Positions 11,302 through 20,512 of a stretch of DNA of 64,000 nucleotides are shown piece after piece (the stretch's first letter is position 1; every line of letters starts with the position of its first letter). The translations under genes and the position numbers were made by a program. Under the pieces are notes generated by a model. The model did no database searches and had not been told where the DNA came from. It was given only the letters and a program-made list of their open reading frames with translations. The stretch is from a bacterium (GTDB lineage Bacteria > Myxococcota_A > UBA9160 > UBA4427), in the NCBI GenBank assembly GCA_024742285.1, contig JANSYR010000007.1, positions 124,001 through 188,000 of the forward strand, read 5' to 3'.

Positions 11302-12063
11302 ATGAGCGAGCTCGACCTCCTCATCGTCGCGCTCGTCTCCCTCGCCGGCTCCCTCGTGAAGGCCGTGACCGGCATGGGCTACCCGCTGATCGCGGTCCCC
11401 GTGCTCACGCTCTTCCTCGGAATCGAAGCGGCGATCGTCGTGATCGCCATTCCGAATTCGTTCTTGAATGCTTGGCTGGTCTACGACGCCTGGCCGGACC
11501 GCGAACAGACGCGCGACCTGCCGATCCTCGTCGCGGGGGCGCTCGGTGGCGGCGTGATCGGCGCATTCGTGCTGGTCCGCGCTCCGGAGCGGCCGCTGCT
11601 GATCTTCCTCGCGGCGGCCGTGTTGATCTACGTCGTCCAGCGGTTCCGGCAGCCGGACCTGGCGCTCGCACCGGCGACGACGAAGCGCTGGTCGCCGCTG
11701 ATCGGTTCGATCGCCGGGTTCTGCCACGGCGCGGTCGGCGTCTCCGGGCCGATCGTCGCGGTCTGGTTCCACGGCTATCGCCTGCCGAAGAACGCCTACG
11801 TCCTGTCGGTCGCCTCCCTCTTCCTGATGGGCGGCCTTGCGCAGCTCGGCGTCCTGATCGGCGCCGGCGCCTACGGCGGCGATCGCTGGCTGGCCACGGG
11901 CGTCGCGCTCGTCGCGACCCTCTCCGTCATTCCCGTCGGCAAGCGCCTGCGCACCCGGATCTCGGCCCCGACCTTCGAGCGGATCATCCTCTGGATCCTC
12001 GTCGGGTCGGGCCTCTCGCTGCTCTGGCGCGCGATCGGCCAGGCGGGTCCGGGCGCCGTCTGA
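11302..12063 (+). CDS. TSUP (TauE/SafE-type) membrane permease
   Basis: The product is a predicted exporter or importer of small sulfur- or carbon-containing anions. The 253 residues are strongly hydrophobic with about seven or eight membrane segments. The two half-repeats typical of the family begin with SLVKAVTGMGYPLIAVPVL and GSIAGFCHGAVGVSGPIVAVW, where the conserved Gly-rich G-x-G and G-x-x-G-P stretches occur. It stands alone between the PEP-CTERM gene and the sensor kinase, so substrate cannot be inferred from context. Confidence 0.85.
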   Translation: MSELDLLIVALVSLAGSLVKAVTGMGYPLIAVPVLTLFLGIEAAIVVIAIPNSFLNAWLVYDAWPDREQTRDLPILVAGALGGGVIGAFVLVRAPERPLLIFLAAAVLIYVVQRFRQPDLALAPATTKRWSPLIGSIAGFCHGAVGVSGPIVAVWFHGYRLPKNAYVLSVASLFLMGGLAQLGVLIGAGAYGGDRWLATGVALVATLSVIPVGKRLRTRISAPTFERIILWILVGSGLSLLWRAIGQAGPGAV

Positions 12064-12145
12064 CTCGCCTCGCCTCCCGCTCTACGTCTCGCTCCCTCCC
12101 GGCGATTCTCTTATCGTACGCAGCGGACGCGAGGGACGAGCGCCG

Positions 12146-14638
12146 ATGGAACGAGAGAGCAGCGTCGCGGCGGCCGAGCCGAACGGAGAAGCCGGCCCCG
12201 ACGGGCTCACGGACCGCTTCATCTCGCCGGCGATCCTCGCTCGCGGTGAGCCCCACGTCACCCGCGCGCGCGTGCTGGTCTTCCAGTCCGCCGCCATCGC
12301 GGTGATCGCGGCCTTCTCGACCCTCTACCAGGTCCGTTTCGGTGCGTCGGCGCTCGGCCTGGTCGGCACGTTCATCGCGGCCGCCGCGCTGATCACGCCC
12401 TTCCTCCTCAGGCGCGCGCACTCCCACGTCTGGGTCTCGGGCGTACTGACCGCCAACCTCTTTCTCGCCCTCTCGGTCGCCAACTTCGTGACCGCGGGAC
12501 ATGGGGTCGTTTCGACGATCTTCATCACGGCGGTCCCGCTGGTCGCGACGCTCACCCAGGGCGTGCGGCTCGGCGCACTCTGGGGCGCGCTCACCCTCGC
12601 CGAGCTGTTGGTCCTCGCGCTCTTCCGGGAGTTCGACGTCGAACCGCTCGTCATGCCGAACCCTCGCGCCGCCGAGATCGGAACCATCCGGGCCTCGGTC
12701 CTGGTCACGATGCTCGTGACCTCGACGGGCATGCTCCACGCCTACTTCAACGACCTCGCGAGTCGCCGCGCGGTCGAGAGCGAGAGCAACCTCGAGCGCA
12801 ACCGGGCCAACTATCGGGAGATGCTCGACAGCTCCCCCGACGGTCTCTTCTCCGTTTCGGAAGGCGGGATCATCGACTTCGCCAATCACACGCTGATCCG
12901 GCTGCTCGGCCTCTCCTCGCGCCTGGACATCCAGGGGCGCAGTCTGTCCGAGATCCTGGTGGGCGCGGACCTCGAGCATCTTCGCGACGAGGCCGCCGAG
13001 CTCGGCGAGGCGGTCGCCGTCGAGTGCGACGTCGTGCACGCCGACGGGACGCGGATCCCGGTGGAGGTCGCCACCAGCCGCTTCTACGTCTACGGCGATC
13101 GCGGACAGGTCTTCCGCGTCCGCGACAATCGCCGTTTCCAGACCGCCCATCGCGAAGCGCAGATCCTCCGTGCGACCTTCGACGAGGCACCGATGGGCGT
13201 AGGTGTGTTCCGGCTCGATGACACGGAGGTCCTCTACGCCAACGACGCCTACCTCGAGCTGACCGCGTTCACCCGCGACGAGCTGATCGGAAACCGACTC
13301 ATCGACCTCGGCCGCTCCGAGGAGTCGAACGAGCTCCTCCTCTCCATCCAGCGCGTGCTCGCGCGTGGGGAGTCCATCAATCTCCCGAAGCAGGACTGGC
13401 ACCAGTTCGGGACGAAGCCGGGCTACGTCGACATCCGCTCCTTCACGGTCCAGCCCCCGGGCGAGGACGCCCCGCGCTGGGTGACCTTCGTCCGCGACGT
13501 AACCGCCGTCGTCGAGCTCGAACGCGAGGTCTCCCGCGCCGAACGCATCGACTCCCTCGGCAAGCTCGCCGGCGGGATCGCCCACGACTTCAACAACCTG
13601 CTGACCGTGATCATGGGGCAGGTCGACATCCTCGACGAGGACCTCGGCGGCGACCACTGGGCGCACGACTATCTCGCGACGATCATGGACGCGTGCGAAC
13701 GCTCCGCGGCGCTCACCAGCAAGGTCCTCGACTTCAGCCGCAAGCAGATGCTCAGACCGACGGTCTTCATGGTCGACGACGCGATCCGCAGCCTCGTCCC
13801 GCTCCTCCGGCAGCTCGTGCCGGAGCGCATCTCCCTCGATCTCGGCATTGCCCCGGACGACGATCCGCGTGTCCGCTGCGACCCGAGCCGCTTCGAGCAG
13901 ATCGTCCTCAACCTCGTGGCCAACGCGCGCGACGCGATCGATGGTACGGGCACGATCGTCGTCCGCGTCCGTACCCATCCGGGAAGCGAGGACATCCACC
14001 GCTCCCTGGGCGAGGTCGAGATCGAGGTCTCGGACGACGGCGCGGGCATGTCCAAGGACGTGCAGGACCGGATCTTCGACCCCTTCTTCACGACGAAGCC
14101 CGTCGGCGAAGGGACCGGCCTCGGCCTCTCGACGGTCCACGGCATCGTCCACCAGAGTGGTGGGCGACTCGAAGTGTCGAGCCGCGAGGGGCAGGGCACG
14201 ACGCTCCGGGTCTTCCTGCCCTGGACCGATGCGCCGCTGACGGTCCCCGAGACGCAGGCCAACGCCGGCGCGGCGATCGAAGGCGGGCTGCGGACGGTGC
14301 TCGTCGTCGAAGACAACCCGGACGTGCGAGCGCTGGTCACGCGCACCCTCGAGCGACTGGGCTTCAGCGTCGTCGCAGCCCAGGACGGAAACGAAGCCAA
14401 GGCCTGGATCGAGGATCGGGATCGCGATTTCGAAGCACTGATCAGCGACATCGTGATGCCCGGCGTGAGCGGAGTCGAGGTCGCACGCCTCTTCCGGGCA
14501 CGCTTCACCCGCCAGCGAATCATCCTGATGTCGGGCTACGCGGAGGACGAGATCGGTCCGATCGAGCAGCTCCCGAGCGACATCCGATTCGTGCAGAAAC
14601 CCGTCACGGCGAAGGTGCTAGGCGACGCTCTCCGCTGA
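12146..14638 (+). CDS. Hybrid membrane sensor histidine kinase (TM-PAS-PAS-HisKA-HATPase-REC)
   Basis: This 830-residue protein senses an unknown signal and phosphorylates itself and its own receiver. Order of parts: about six membrane helices at residues 45-205, a PAS domain at 215-330 (NYREMLDSSPDGLFSV), a second PAS at 350-455 (FDEAPMGVGVFRLDD), the H box with His480 (GGIAHDFNNLL), the ATPase domain with N box (NLVANARDAIDG), G1 (DDGAGM) and G2 (EGTGLGLSTVHG), and a receiver whose phospho-acceptor is Asp768 (LISDIVMPG) with Lys in VQKPVT. All catalytic boxes are intact. Two further signalling genes follow on the same strand, suggesting a multi-step phosphorelay. Confidence 0.93.
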   Translation: MERESSVAAAEPNGEAGPDGLTDRFISPAILARGEPHVTRARVLVFQSAAIAVIAAFSTLYQVRFGASALGLVGTFIAAAALITPFLLRRAHSHVWVSGVLTANLFLALSVANFVTAGHGVVSTIFITAVPLVATLTQGVRLGALWGALTLAELLVLALFREFDVEPLVMPNPRAAEIGTIRASVLVTMLVTSTGMLHAYFNDLASRRAVESESNLERNRANYREMLDSSPDGLFSVSEGGIIDFANHTLIRLLGLSSRLDIQGRSLSEILVGADLEHLRDEAAELGEAVAVECDVVHADGTRIPVEVATSRFYVYGDRGQVFRVRDNRRFQTAHREAQILRATFDEAPMGVGVFRLDDTEVLYANDAYLELTAFTRDELIGNRLIDLGRSEESNELLLSIQRVLARGESINLPKQDWHQFGTKPGYVDIRSFTVQPPGEDAPRWVTFVRDVTAVVELEREVSRAERIDSLGKLAGGIAHDFNNLLTVIMGQVDILDEDLGGDHWAHDYLATIMDACERSAALTSKVLDFSRKQMLRPTVFMVDDAIRSLVPLLRQLVPERISLDLGIAPDDDPRVRCDPSRFEQIVLNLVANARDAIDGTGTIVVRVRTHPGSEDIHRSLGEVEIEVSDDGAGMSKDVQDRIFDPFFTTKPVGEGTGLGLSTVHGIVHQSGGRLEVSSREGQGTTLRVFLPWTDAPLTVPETQANAGAAIEGGLRTVLVVEDNPDVRALVTRTLERLGFSVVAAQDGNEAKAWIEDRDRDFEALISDIVMPGVSGVEVARLFRARFTRQRIILMSGYAEDEIGPIEQLPSDIRFVQKPVTAKVLGDALR

Positions 14639-14780
14639 TCCGTCTCCCGCCGCGAGAGCGACGCGTCGAAGCTCGGGAAAGGCCCAATTGACACTGCGCC
14701 GTTCGATCCGGTATCGACCCCAGAGGCAATCCGGACGGAACTCGGCTCCCAGGACGGATCAGGCGCTCGGGAAACGGTAG

Positions 14781-15902
14781 ATGGCAGAAGCGAGCGACCC
14801 CCGACAGGACGACGCCCCGAACGAGCTAGAAGCCGAGCTCGATTCGCTGGAGCGACTCGTCAGCGGGGTCTCGCACGACATGAACAACCTGACGACCGCG
14901 ATCCGGACCTCCGTCGACACCCTTCGCCGCCTGCCCGAAGACGCGCCGTCGACGGCGCGCGAGGCAGCGCTCGCGCAGATCGATCGCGCCGCAGCGCAGG
15001 CCTCGAGCCTGTCGAGCGCCCTCGCCTCCTTCGGCCGTCGGGAGGTCCAGATCACGGCGGCGGAGCTCGGTACGGTCGTCGAGGATGCTGCGCAGTTCCT
15101 GCGGCGCGCCCTCCAGACGGAGATCGAGGTGTTGCCGGCCGCGACCCCGGTCAGCGACCGGCCCACGGTGCACGGCCTCGTGCGAATGGATCTCTCCCGG
15201 CTCGTACGGGCCCTGATCCAGCTCTGTGTGCGTGCCGCGCGGGCCGGCGGCAGGATCCGCCTCGCCGCCGTCGGCGATCGGGAGATCTCGGTCGAGCTCG
15301 TCCCTGCGGAGGGAAGCGACGCGACCGTGGCCCCGCTCGAGCGGGAGGTCGAGCACGCGAAGACCCTGCTCTCGGAGATCGGGGGCTCGCTCCCGCTCTG
15401 CTATGCGGATCGACGCGGCGTCTGGAACGCTTCCCTCCGGGTTTCGTCGGCCCCTCCGGCGAGCATCGTGGATCCCCGCGAGCACGGACGCGGCGCCGCG
15501 GTCCGACGCGGACGGGCGCTGATCGCGGAGGATCATTCCCAGGTGCGCGATGCCCTGATCGACGCGCTCTCGCGCTGTGGCTTCTCCGTCGAGGCCGTCG
15601 GCGATGGGGACGCCCTCGTCGATCGCGGCCTCGCCGAAGCCGGACAGCACGACGTCTTCCTGATCGACTTCGACCTGCCCGGGCGCGACGGAGCGACGGC
15701 CCTCGAAGCGCTCCGGGCGGCCGGCATCCGGACACCTGCCCTGATGATCTCGGGTAACATCGATTTCGGCTCCCGCGTCGAGACGATCGAGAACGCGGAC
15801 TTCCTGAAGAAGCCCTTCGGCCTCGCCGACATCCGCGCCTGGGCGACGCGCCATCTCGCCGAGGACGAATCGGACACCGCGACGGAGGCGTCCCCGCGAT
15901 GA
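14781..15902 (+). CDS. Degenerate histidine-kinase-like protein with C-terminal receiver
   Basis: The 373-residue protein begins with a dimerisation/phosphoacceptor-like region that keeps an H box (VSGVSHDMNNL, His32). The next 150 residues occupy the place of the ATPase domain but lack recognisable N, G1 and G2 boxes (for example RALIQLCVRAARAGG where an N box is expected). A complete receiver follows at about 245-360, with Asp250/251, Asp296 (FLIDFDLPG), MISGN and Lys in LKKPFG. A His-to-Asp shuttle without kinase activity, like ChpT, is a plausible role. Its stop overlaps the next start by four bases (ATGA at 15899-15902), so it is translationally coupled to the response regulator. Confidence 0.8.
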   Translation: MAEASDPRQDDAPNELEAELDSLERLVSGVSHDMNNLTTAIRTSVDTLRRLPEDAPSTAREAALAQIDRAAAQASSLSSALASFGRREVQITAAELGTVVEDAAQFLRRALQTEIEVLPAATPVSDRPTVHGLVRMDLSRLVRALIQLCVRAARAGGRIRLAAVGDREISVELVPAEGSDATVAPLEREVEHAKTLLSEIGGSLPLCYADRRGVWNASLRVSSAPPASIVDPREHGRGAAVRRGRALIAEDHSQVRDALIDALSRCGFSVEAVGDGDALVDRGLAEAGQHDVFLIDFDLPGRDGATALEALRAAGIRTPALMISGNIDFGSRVETIENADFLKKPFGLADIRAWATRHLAEDESDTATEASPR

Positions 15903-16555
15903 CGACGACCTCGAAGATCCTGCTGGTGGACGACCAGGAGATGATGCGCGAGGCCCTGGCCCAGCATCTCGCGAGCCAGGACGGCTTCGAAGTCGTCGCC
16001 TCGGTCTCGAACCACGCGCTCGCGATCGAAGCCGCGGGCGATCACCAACCCGACGTGGCGCTCCTCGACATCGAGGTCCCCGGCCTCGACTGCTTCGTCG
16101 CCGCCCGCGAGATCGCAGAGCGATCTCCCGAGACCCGAATCGTCTTCCTGAGCGCCTTCTGTCGCGACCACTACATCGAACAGGCCCTCGAGGTGAAAGC
16201 GGCGGGGTACATCGTGAAGGGCGAAGAGCCGGGCGTCCTCCATCGCGCGATCGAGATCGTCGGGGCGGGCGGCACCTTCTTTTCCGAGCAGGTCGAGAAT
16301 CGACTCGTCCTCGGCGACGATGGACTGATGATCGCCGAGCCGGGCTCGACCCGGGCGGCATCCTTGACCAAACGCGAGCGCGAGATCCTTCGCTACGTCG
16401 CGGTCGGCATGTCCAAGAAGGAGATCGCGTCCCTCGTCGACCTCTCCGTCCGGACCGTCGACGCCCACGTCCGGAACATCATGGAGAAGCTCGACCTCCA
16501 CGACCGCGTCGAGCTCGCCCGCTTCGCCATTCGCGAGGGTATTTCGCCTCAATAG
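15899..16555 (+). CDS. NarL/LuxR-family response regulator
   Basis: The product is a DNA-binding output regulator of 218 residues. The receiver (1-120) has the acidic pair Asp11/Asp12, phospho-acceptor Asp57 (ALLDIEVPG), a Ser in FLSAF and Lys in YIVKGEE. The LuxR-type helix-turn-helix at about 155-215 contains LTKREREILRYVA, MSKKEIASLVDLSVRTVDAH and NIMEKL. Being coupled to the degenerate kinase and downstream of the hybrid kinase, it is the likely end point of the relay. Target genes are unknown. Confidence 0.94.
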   Translation: MTTTSKILLVDDQEMMREALAQHLASQDGFEVVASVSNHALAIEAAGDHQPDVALLDIEVPGLDCFVAAREIAERSPETRIVFLSAFCRDHYIEQALEVKAAGYIVKGEEPGVLHRAIEIVGAGGTFFSEQVENRLVLGDDGLMIAEPGSTRAASLTKREREILRYVAVGMSKKEIASLVDLSVRTVDAHVRNIMEKLDLHDRVELARFAIREGISPQ

Positions 16556-16707
16556 AGCGTAACTCTCCGATTTTGGAACATTTTTTCTCCGCCCCCTCGC
16601 AACCGAGACGACGCTCTCCGGTGTCATTAGTGTCCTGGAGGTGATGGCCGTCACCGCTTCGCGCCCCCGAATCAGGTGGGATGGTCTCAAGCGAGGAGGG
16701 ATTCCCC

Positions 16708-16986
16708 ATGGCGTCGGCAATTCCTGGACGAGTCGATCGAGACACACGCGGCGGTGAGGCCTTCAGGCGGACCGCCCACGATGCACGTGCGCGCGTCTCG
16801 ACGCGCGCGCAGGCGGGCGGGCAGGTGGCGCAAGCCGTCGCGCCGCCCGACATCGACGTATTCCGCCTGGTCGTCGCGGCCGCAGGCCTCTCCGTGGGGG
16901 TCGTCCTGCCCGCGGCACTCATCCTGTGGGCGGCGTCGGACGTACTCGCGGGCCTGGGCGCACGCGTCCTCGCGCTGCTCGCCTAG
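16708..16986 (+). CDS. Hypothetical small membrane protein
   Basis: I do not recognise a family. The 92-residue frame from ATG 16708 follows AGGAGG with an eight-base spacer, which favours it over the in-frame start at 16681. It has a polar, Ala-Gln-Arg-rich first half and one or two hydrophobic segments at the C-terminus (FRLVVAAAGLSVGVVLPAA, then LILWAASDVLAGLGARVLALL). It lies between the response regulator and a convergent hypothetical gene. Codon use is like its neighbours; it could be regulated by the adjacent relay, but nothing shows this. Confidence 0.5.
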   Translation: MASAIPGRVDRDTRGGEAFRRTAHDARARVSTRAQAGGQVAQAVAPPDIDVFRLVVAAAGLSVGVVLPAALILWAASDVLAGLGARVLALLA

Positions 16987-17007
16987 CCCGACCCCCTGCG
17001 GCGTCGC

Positions 17008-17361
17008 TCAGTCGAACGCCGCTGCAATCCGCGGTGGGGCCGGCTCGGCACCCGTCGTGTCGATCGCGACCTCGATGTCGTCGCCGTCCCGCGACGAGCT
17101 CTCGAGGAGATTCCGCCGGACCTCGACGATCACGCCTTCGGTGTCGTGACCGATCTCGAGGCGAGGGGTCGCCGGCCGCTTGAAGCGGACCTCGGCGAAG
17201 GGCAGCTCGAAGGGAATCTCCAGCTCCAGCCCGGGCAGCGAGAAGTCGATCGCGCCCACCGCGCCCGCCGCGTCGTCTTCGCGGCCCCCGCTCCAGAGGG
17301 CGAGGCCCAGGACGAGGGCGAGGATCCCGAAGTAGAAGACGTCTCCTCGTCGACCGGTCAT
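17008..17361 (-). CDS. Hypothetical single-pass membrane protein
   Basis: No family is recognised. From ATG (complement of 17359-17361) the protein is 117 residues: a short basic start (MTGRRGDVF), one membrane helix (YFGILALVLGLALWSG), then a soluble, probably periplasmic region with alternating strands (LELEIPFELPFAEVRF, EGVIVEVRRNLLE). An upstream in-frame GTG at 17406 would add 15 residues but lacks a ribosome binding site. It converges on the small membrane protein gene, 21 bp away. Confidence 0.5.
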   Translation of the reverse strand: MTGRRGDVFYFGILALVLGLALWSGGREDDAAGAVGAIDFSLPGLELEIPFELPFAEVRFKRPATPRLEIGHDTEGVIVEVRRNLLESSSRDGDDIEVAIDTTGAEPAPPRIAAAFD

Positions 17362-17560
17362 GACGCCCAAGCCTCGCGCGCGCGGACCGCGCCAGACGGC
17401 GGTCACGCGATCATCGAGGGGTAGCGCCGATCATAGCAGAGCCCCGATCCACCCCGTGCATTCGCCATTGCTCCGCGCGACGAGGATGCGAACCTGTTCG
17501 GACCGACGCGACCCGCGAGACGTCCTCTCGACGGGAAGACGAAGACCCGGAAGGAGCGGA

Positions 17561-19198
17561 ATGGCGGAGATCGATGGCGGACGGATCGCAGCGCGACAGC
17601 TGAATGCGCTCGGGATCGATCACCTCTTCGGGGTGGTGGCCGGACCGATGATCGAGCTCTTCGGCGGCGCACAGGCCGAGGGCATGAAGGTGATCGGCAA
17701 TCGGCTCGAGCTGAACGGCTGCTTCATGGCGAGCGCATGGGGCTGGCAGAAGAAGAAGCCCGGGGTCTTCGTCGCGGGCTCCGGGCCCGCCGTCACGAAC
17801 TGCCTGACGCCCCTCTACGTCGCCACCGAGAGCGCGATGCCCCTCGTGGTCCTGGGCGGCTCGGCCTTTTCCGGGACGACGGGCCTCGGCGGCTTCCAGG
17901 AGCTCGACCAGGTCTCCGCAGCGAAGCCCGTGTCCAAGTGGACCGGCCGCGTCGATTCGACGGAGCGGATCGGGGAGTGGATCCGGCTGGCCGTCGGCAA
18001 GGCGCTCGAAGGCAAGCCGGGCGGCGTCTATCTCGATTTTCCGGCGGAGGTCGTGTCTCGCAAGCTCGATGCGGACGCGGTCCCGATCCTCGCCACGCCG
18101 GAGATCACGACGCCCCAGCCGGACGCGAACGCGATCGATCGGGTGGCGGAGCTCCTCGCGAACGCCGAGCGACCGCTGATCGTGATCGGAAAGGGTGCCG
18201 GCTGGGCCGACGCGGACGAAGCACTCACGAAGCTGGCCGACATGGGCATTCCCTACGTCTGCGCGCCCATGGCCCGGGGCACGATCCCGGACGATCATCC
18301 GAGCTTCGCCAACGCGGCGCGCTCCCATGCGATCGGCGGCGCCGACGTCGTCGTGATGATCGGCGGCCGCTTCAACTGGATCTTCGGCATGGGCCGCCGC
18401 TTCGCCCCGGACGCGACGATCGTCCACGTGGACATCGAAGCGGAAGAGCTCACCAGCGGAGCCCCGGTCGAGCTCGGGATCGTGGCCGACGCCCGGGCGA
18501 CCGCGGAGGCCCTCGTGGCCGCCCTCGACGGTCGGACCCTCGCCACCACGCGGGGCGAGTGGCTCTCCGGCATCCAGGCGAAGGCACGCGCGAACGAAGA
18601 GAGCGCACGGGCGGTCCTGACGGACGACTCCATCCCGATCAATCCCTACCGGGTCGTGGCGGAGATTCGCGACGCCCTTCCCCGGGACGCGATCGTGACC
18701 TCCGAGGGCGAGACGATCATGGGCATCTGCCGCGCGATGCTCCCCTCCTTCGTGAATCGATCACGACTGAACGCCGGAACGACGGGCTGCATGGGCGTCG
18801 GCGCGCCCTACGTCGTCGGCTCCGCCCTCGCCTGTCCGGACCGGCTCTCCGTCGGCGTCCTCGGCGACTACGCCTTCGGCGCCGCGGCGATGGTCGTCGA
18901 GACGGCGGCGCGGGTCGGTGCGAATCCCGTGTTCATCGTCGTGAACAACGAGGGCGTCGCGGGTCACATGCTCCAGGACATGTACATGCCCCCGGACTCG
19001 CCGCGGATCGCGTCGCTGCTGCCCGCGCGATACGACAAGATCGGCGAGATGGTCGATGCACACACCGAACACGTCGAAAGACCCGAGGCGATCCGGCCGG
19101 CCATCGATCGGGCGCTCGAGACCGGAAGGCTCTCGGTCGTGCACATCAAGGTCGACCCAAAGTCGACGCGCATCTCCGGCTCGAACTATCTCCAATAG
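17561..19198 (+). CDS. ThDP-dependent lyase of the oxalyl-CoA decarboxylase / 2-hydroxyacyl-CoA lyase type
   Basis: The enzyme is predicted to cleave a 2-hydroxyacyl-CoA to aldehyde plus formyl-CoA, or decarboxylate oxalyl-CoA. The 545 residues start at ATG 17561 with AAGGAG upstream. Visible are the catalytic Glu50 in an R-x-E-x3-C context (NRLELNGCFMAS), the central-domain signature GGRFNWIFGMG (268-278), which resembles the R-L-N-W motif of OXC and HACL rather than acetolactate synthase, and the ThDP/Mg site GDYAFG (435-440) with VVNNEG (460-465). A formyl-CoA-transferase-like gene begins 67 bp downstream and a PhyH dioxygenase gene follows it. The fit to alpha-oxidation is inferred; substrate is not shown. 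Confidence 0.82.
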   Translation: MAEIDGGRIAARQLNALGIDHLFGVVAGPMIELFGGAQAEGMKVIGNRLELNGCFMASAWGWQKKKPGVFVAGSGPAVTNCLTPLYVATESAMPLVVLGGSAFSGTTGLGGFQELDQVSAAKPVSKWTGRVDSTERIGEWIRLAVGKALEGKPGGVYLDFPAEVVSRKLDADAVPILATPEITTPQPDANAIDRVAELLANAERPLIVIGKGAGWADADEALTKLADMGIPYVCAPMARGTIPDDHPSFANAARSHAIGGADVVVMIGGRFNWIFGMGRRFAPDATIVHVDIEAEELTSGAPVELGIVADARATAEALVAALDGRTLATTRGEWLSGIQAKARANEESARAVLTDDSIPINPYRVVAEIRDALPRDAIVTSEGETIMGICRAMLPSFVNRSRLNAGTTGCMGVGAPYVVGSALACPDRLSVGVLGDYAFGAAAMVVETAARVGANPVFIVVNNEGVAGHMLQDMYMPPDSPRIASLLPARYDKIGEMVDAHTEHVERPEAIRPAIDRALETGRLSVVHIKVDPKSTRISGSNYLQ

Positions 19199-19265
19199 CG
19201 GTACACGAAGGCGGGACCGCGCCGCTCCGACGGCGACCGCGCGCGACCCTCAGGAGGATCCCAAG

Positions 19266-20480
19266 ATGCCCCAGCCCCTCGAAGGTCTCCTCGTCCTCGA
19301 CTGGACGATCTGGCAACAAGGTTCGGTCGCAGGCGCCATGCTGGGTGACATGGGCGCGCGCGTGATCAAGATCGAGCAGCGCGGGACCGGAGATCCCGGT
19401 CGCTGGCTCGTGGGCGCAGGCGGCGTCGATACGAGCGACCTGCCCAACTGGTACTTCGAGGCCAACAACCGGAACAAGGAATCGATCGAGGTCGACCTGA
19501 AGCGACCCGAGGGACGGGAGGTCGTGCTGGCCCTCGCGGAGAAGGCCGACGTCTTCATCCAGAACTACCGCCACGGCGTCGCGGCGCGACTCGGACTCGA
19601 CTATGCGAGCCTGAAGGAGCGCAACCCGAAGATCATCTACGGAAGCGCCACCGGCTACGGCCCGGAAGGCGACGAGAACGCCGAGCCCTCGTTCGATCAT
19701 CTGGGGCTCGCGCGGTCCGGCATCATGAACGCGGCGGGCGAGCCCGGCATGCCGCCGCTCGGCATCGCCGGCGGGATCGCCGACCAGATGGGCGCGATCA
19801 TGCTGGCCTACGGCGTGATGACCGCCCTCGTCGCCCGGGAGCGCTACGGCATCGGTCAGGAGGTCAACGCCTCCCACCTCGGATCGATGTCCTTCCTCCA
19901 GGGTCTCTCGCTCTCGATGAAACTGATGGCGGGGATCGCGATGCCTCGCAGTCTCCGTAGCGAAGCGGGCAACCCGCTCTGGAACCACTACCGCTGCAGC
20001 GACGACCAGTGGATCGCCCTCGCGATGCTCCAGCCCGACCGCTACTGGGCGGACTTCTGTCGCGTCATCGAGCGCCCCGAGCTGGCGGAGGATGCGCGCT
20101 TCGCAGACATGGGTGCTCGAACGGAGCACCGCGTCGAGTGTGTCGCGATCATCGACGAAGCCTTCGCGAGGCGGCCGCGGGCGGAATGGATGCAGCGCCT
20201 GAAGGACGATCCCGGCGACTTCATCTACACGATCGTGAACACCGTCGACGACCTGCCCGACGATCCCCAGGTGCTGGCCAACGACTACGTCGTCGAGATG
20301 GACCATCCGCAGCACGGCCCGACGAAGATGGTCGGCGTGCCCGTCGGCCTCACCGAGACCCCGGGCAGCGTGCGCCGAGCGGCGCCGGAGCTCGGACAGG
20401 ACACCGAGCTCGTCCTGATGGAGCTCCTCGGCTGGGATTGGGACCGGATCGCCGCGCTCCGCGAGAAGGAAGCGATCTAG
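19266..20480 (+). CDS. Family III CoA-transferase (CaiB/BaiF, formyl-CoA-transferase-like)
   Basis: The 404-residue enzyme moves CoA between carboxylic acids through an aspartyl anhydride. ATG 19266 has AGGAGG ten bases upstream. The N-terminal fold starts MPQPLEGLLVLDWTIW and has LGDMGARVIKIE. The catalytic Asp is Asp173 in GGIADQMGAIMLA, aligning with the Asp of formyl-CoA transferase by the D-x3-G/A-x11 spacing. It is directly downstream of the ThDP lyase and probably in its operon, so it may recycle the CoA of formyl-CoA or activate the fatty acid. The exact donor and acceptor cannot be read from sequence. Confidence 0.88.
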   Translation: MPQPLEGLLVLDWTIWQQGSVAGAMLGDMGARVIKIEQRGTGDPGRWLVGAGGVDTSDLPNWYFEANNRNKESIEVDLKRPEGREVVLALAEKADVFIQNYRHGVAARLGLDYASLKERNPKIIYGSATGYGPEGDENAEPSFDHLGLARSGIMNAAGEPGMPPLGIAGGIADQMGAIMLAYGVMTALVARERYGIGQEVNASHLGSMSFLQGLSLSMKLMAGIAMPRSLRSEAGNPLWNHYRCSDDQWIALAMLQPDRYWADFCRVIERPELAEDARFADMGARTEHRVECVAIIDEAFARRPRAEWMQRLKDDPGDFIYTIVNTVDDLPDDPQVLANDYVVEMDHPQHGPTKMVGVPVGLTETPGSVRRAAPELGQDTELVLMELLGWDWDRIAALREKEAI

Positions 20481-20494
20481 CCCACCGGCCCGCC

Positions 20495-20512
20495 AGGGAG
20501 CCCTGCCTCCCT
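20495..20512. terminator. Possible bidirectional terminator between convergent genes
   Basis: AGGGAG (20495-20500) and CTCCCT (20507-20512) form a 6-bp stem with a CCCTGC loop in the 30-bp gap between the CoA-transferase and the convergent PhyH gene; its last bases overlap the PhyH stop codon. There is no T-run, so termination strength is uncertain. Confidence 0.35.

Noticed and set aside
11984-14152. 722-residue minus-strand frame opposite the hybrid kinase
   Set aside because: It is a shadow of a gene with all kinase boxes intact.
17561-19198. Acetolactate synthase as the identity of the ThDP enzyme
   Set aside because: The central-domain motif GGRFNWIFG matches the OXC/HACL group, and no small regulatory subunit gene is adjacent.
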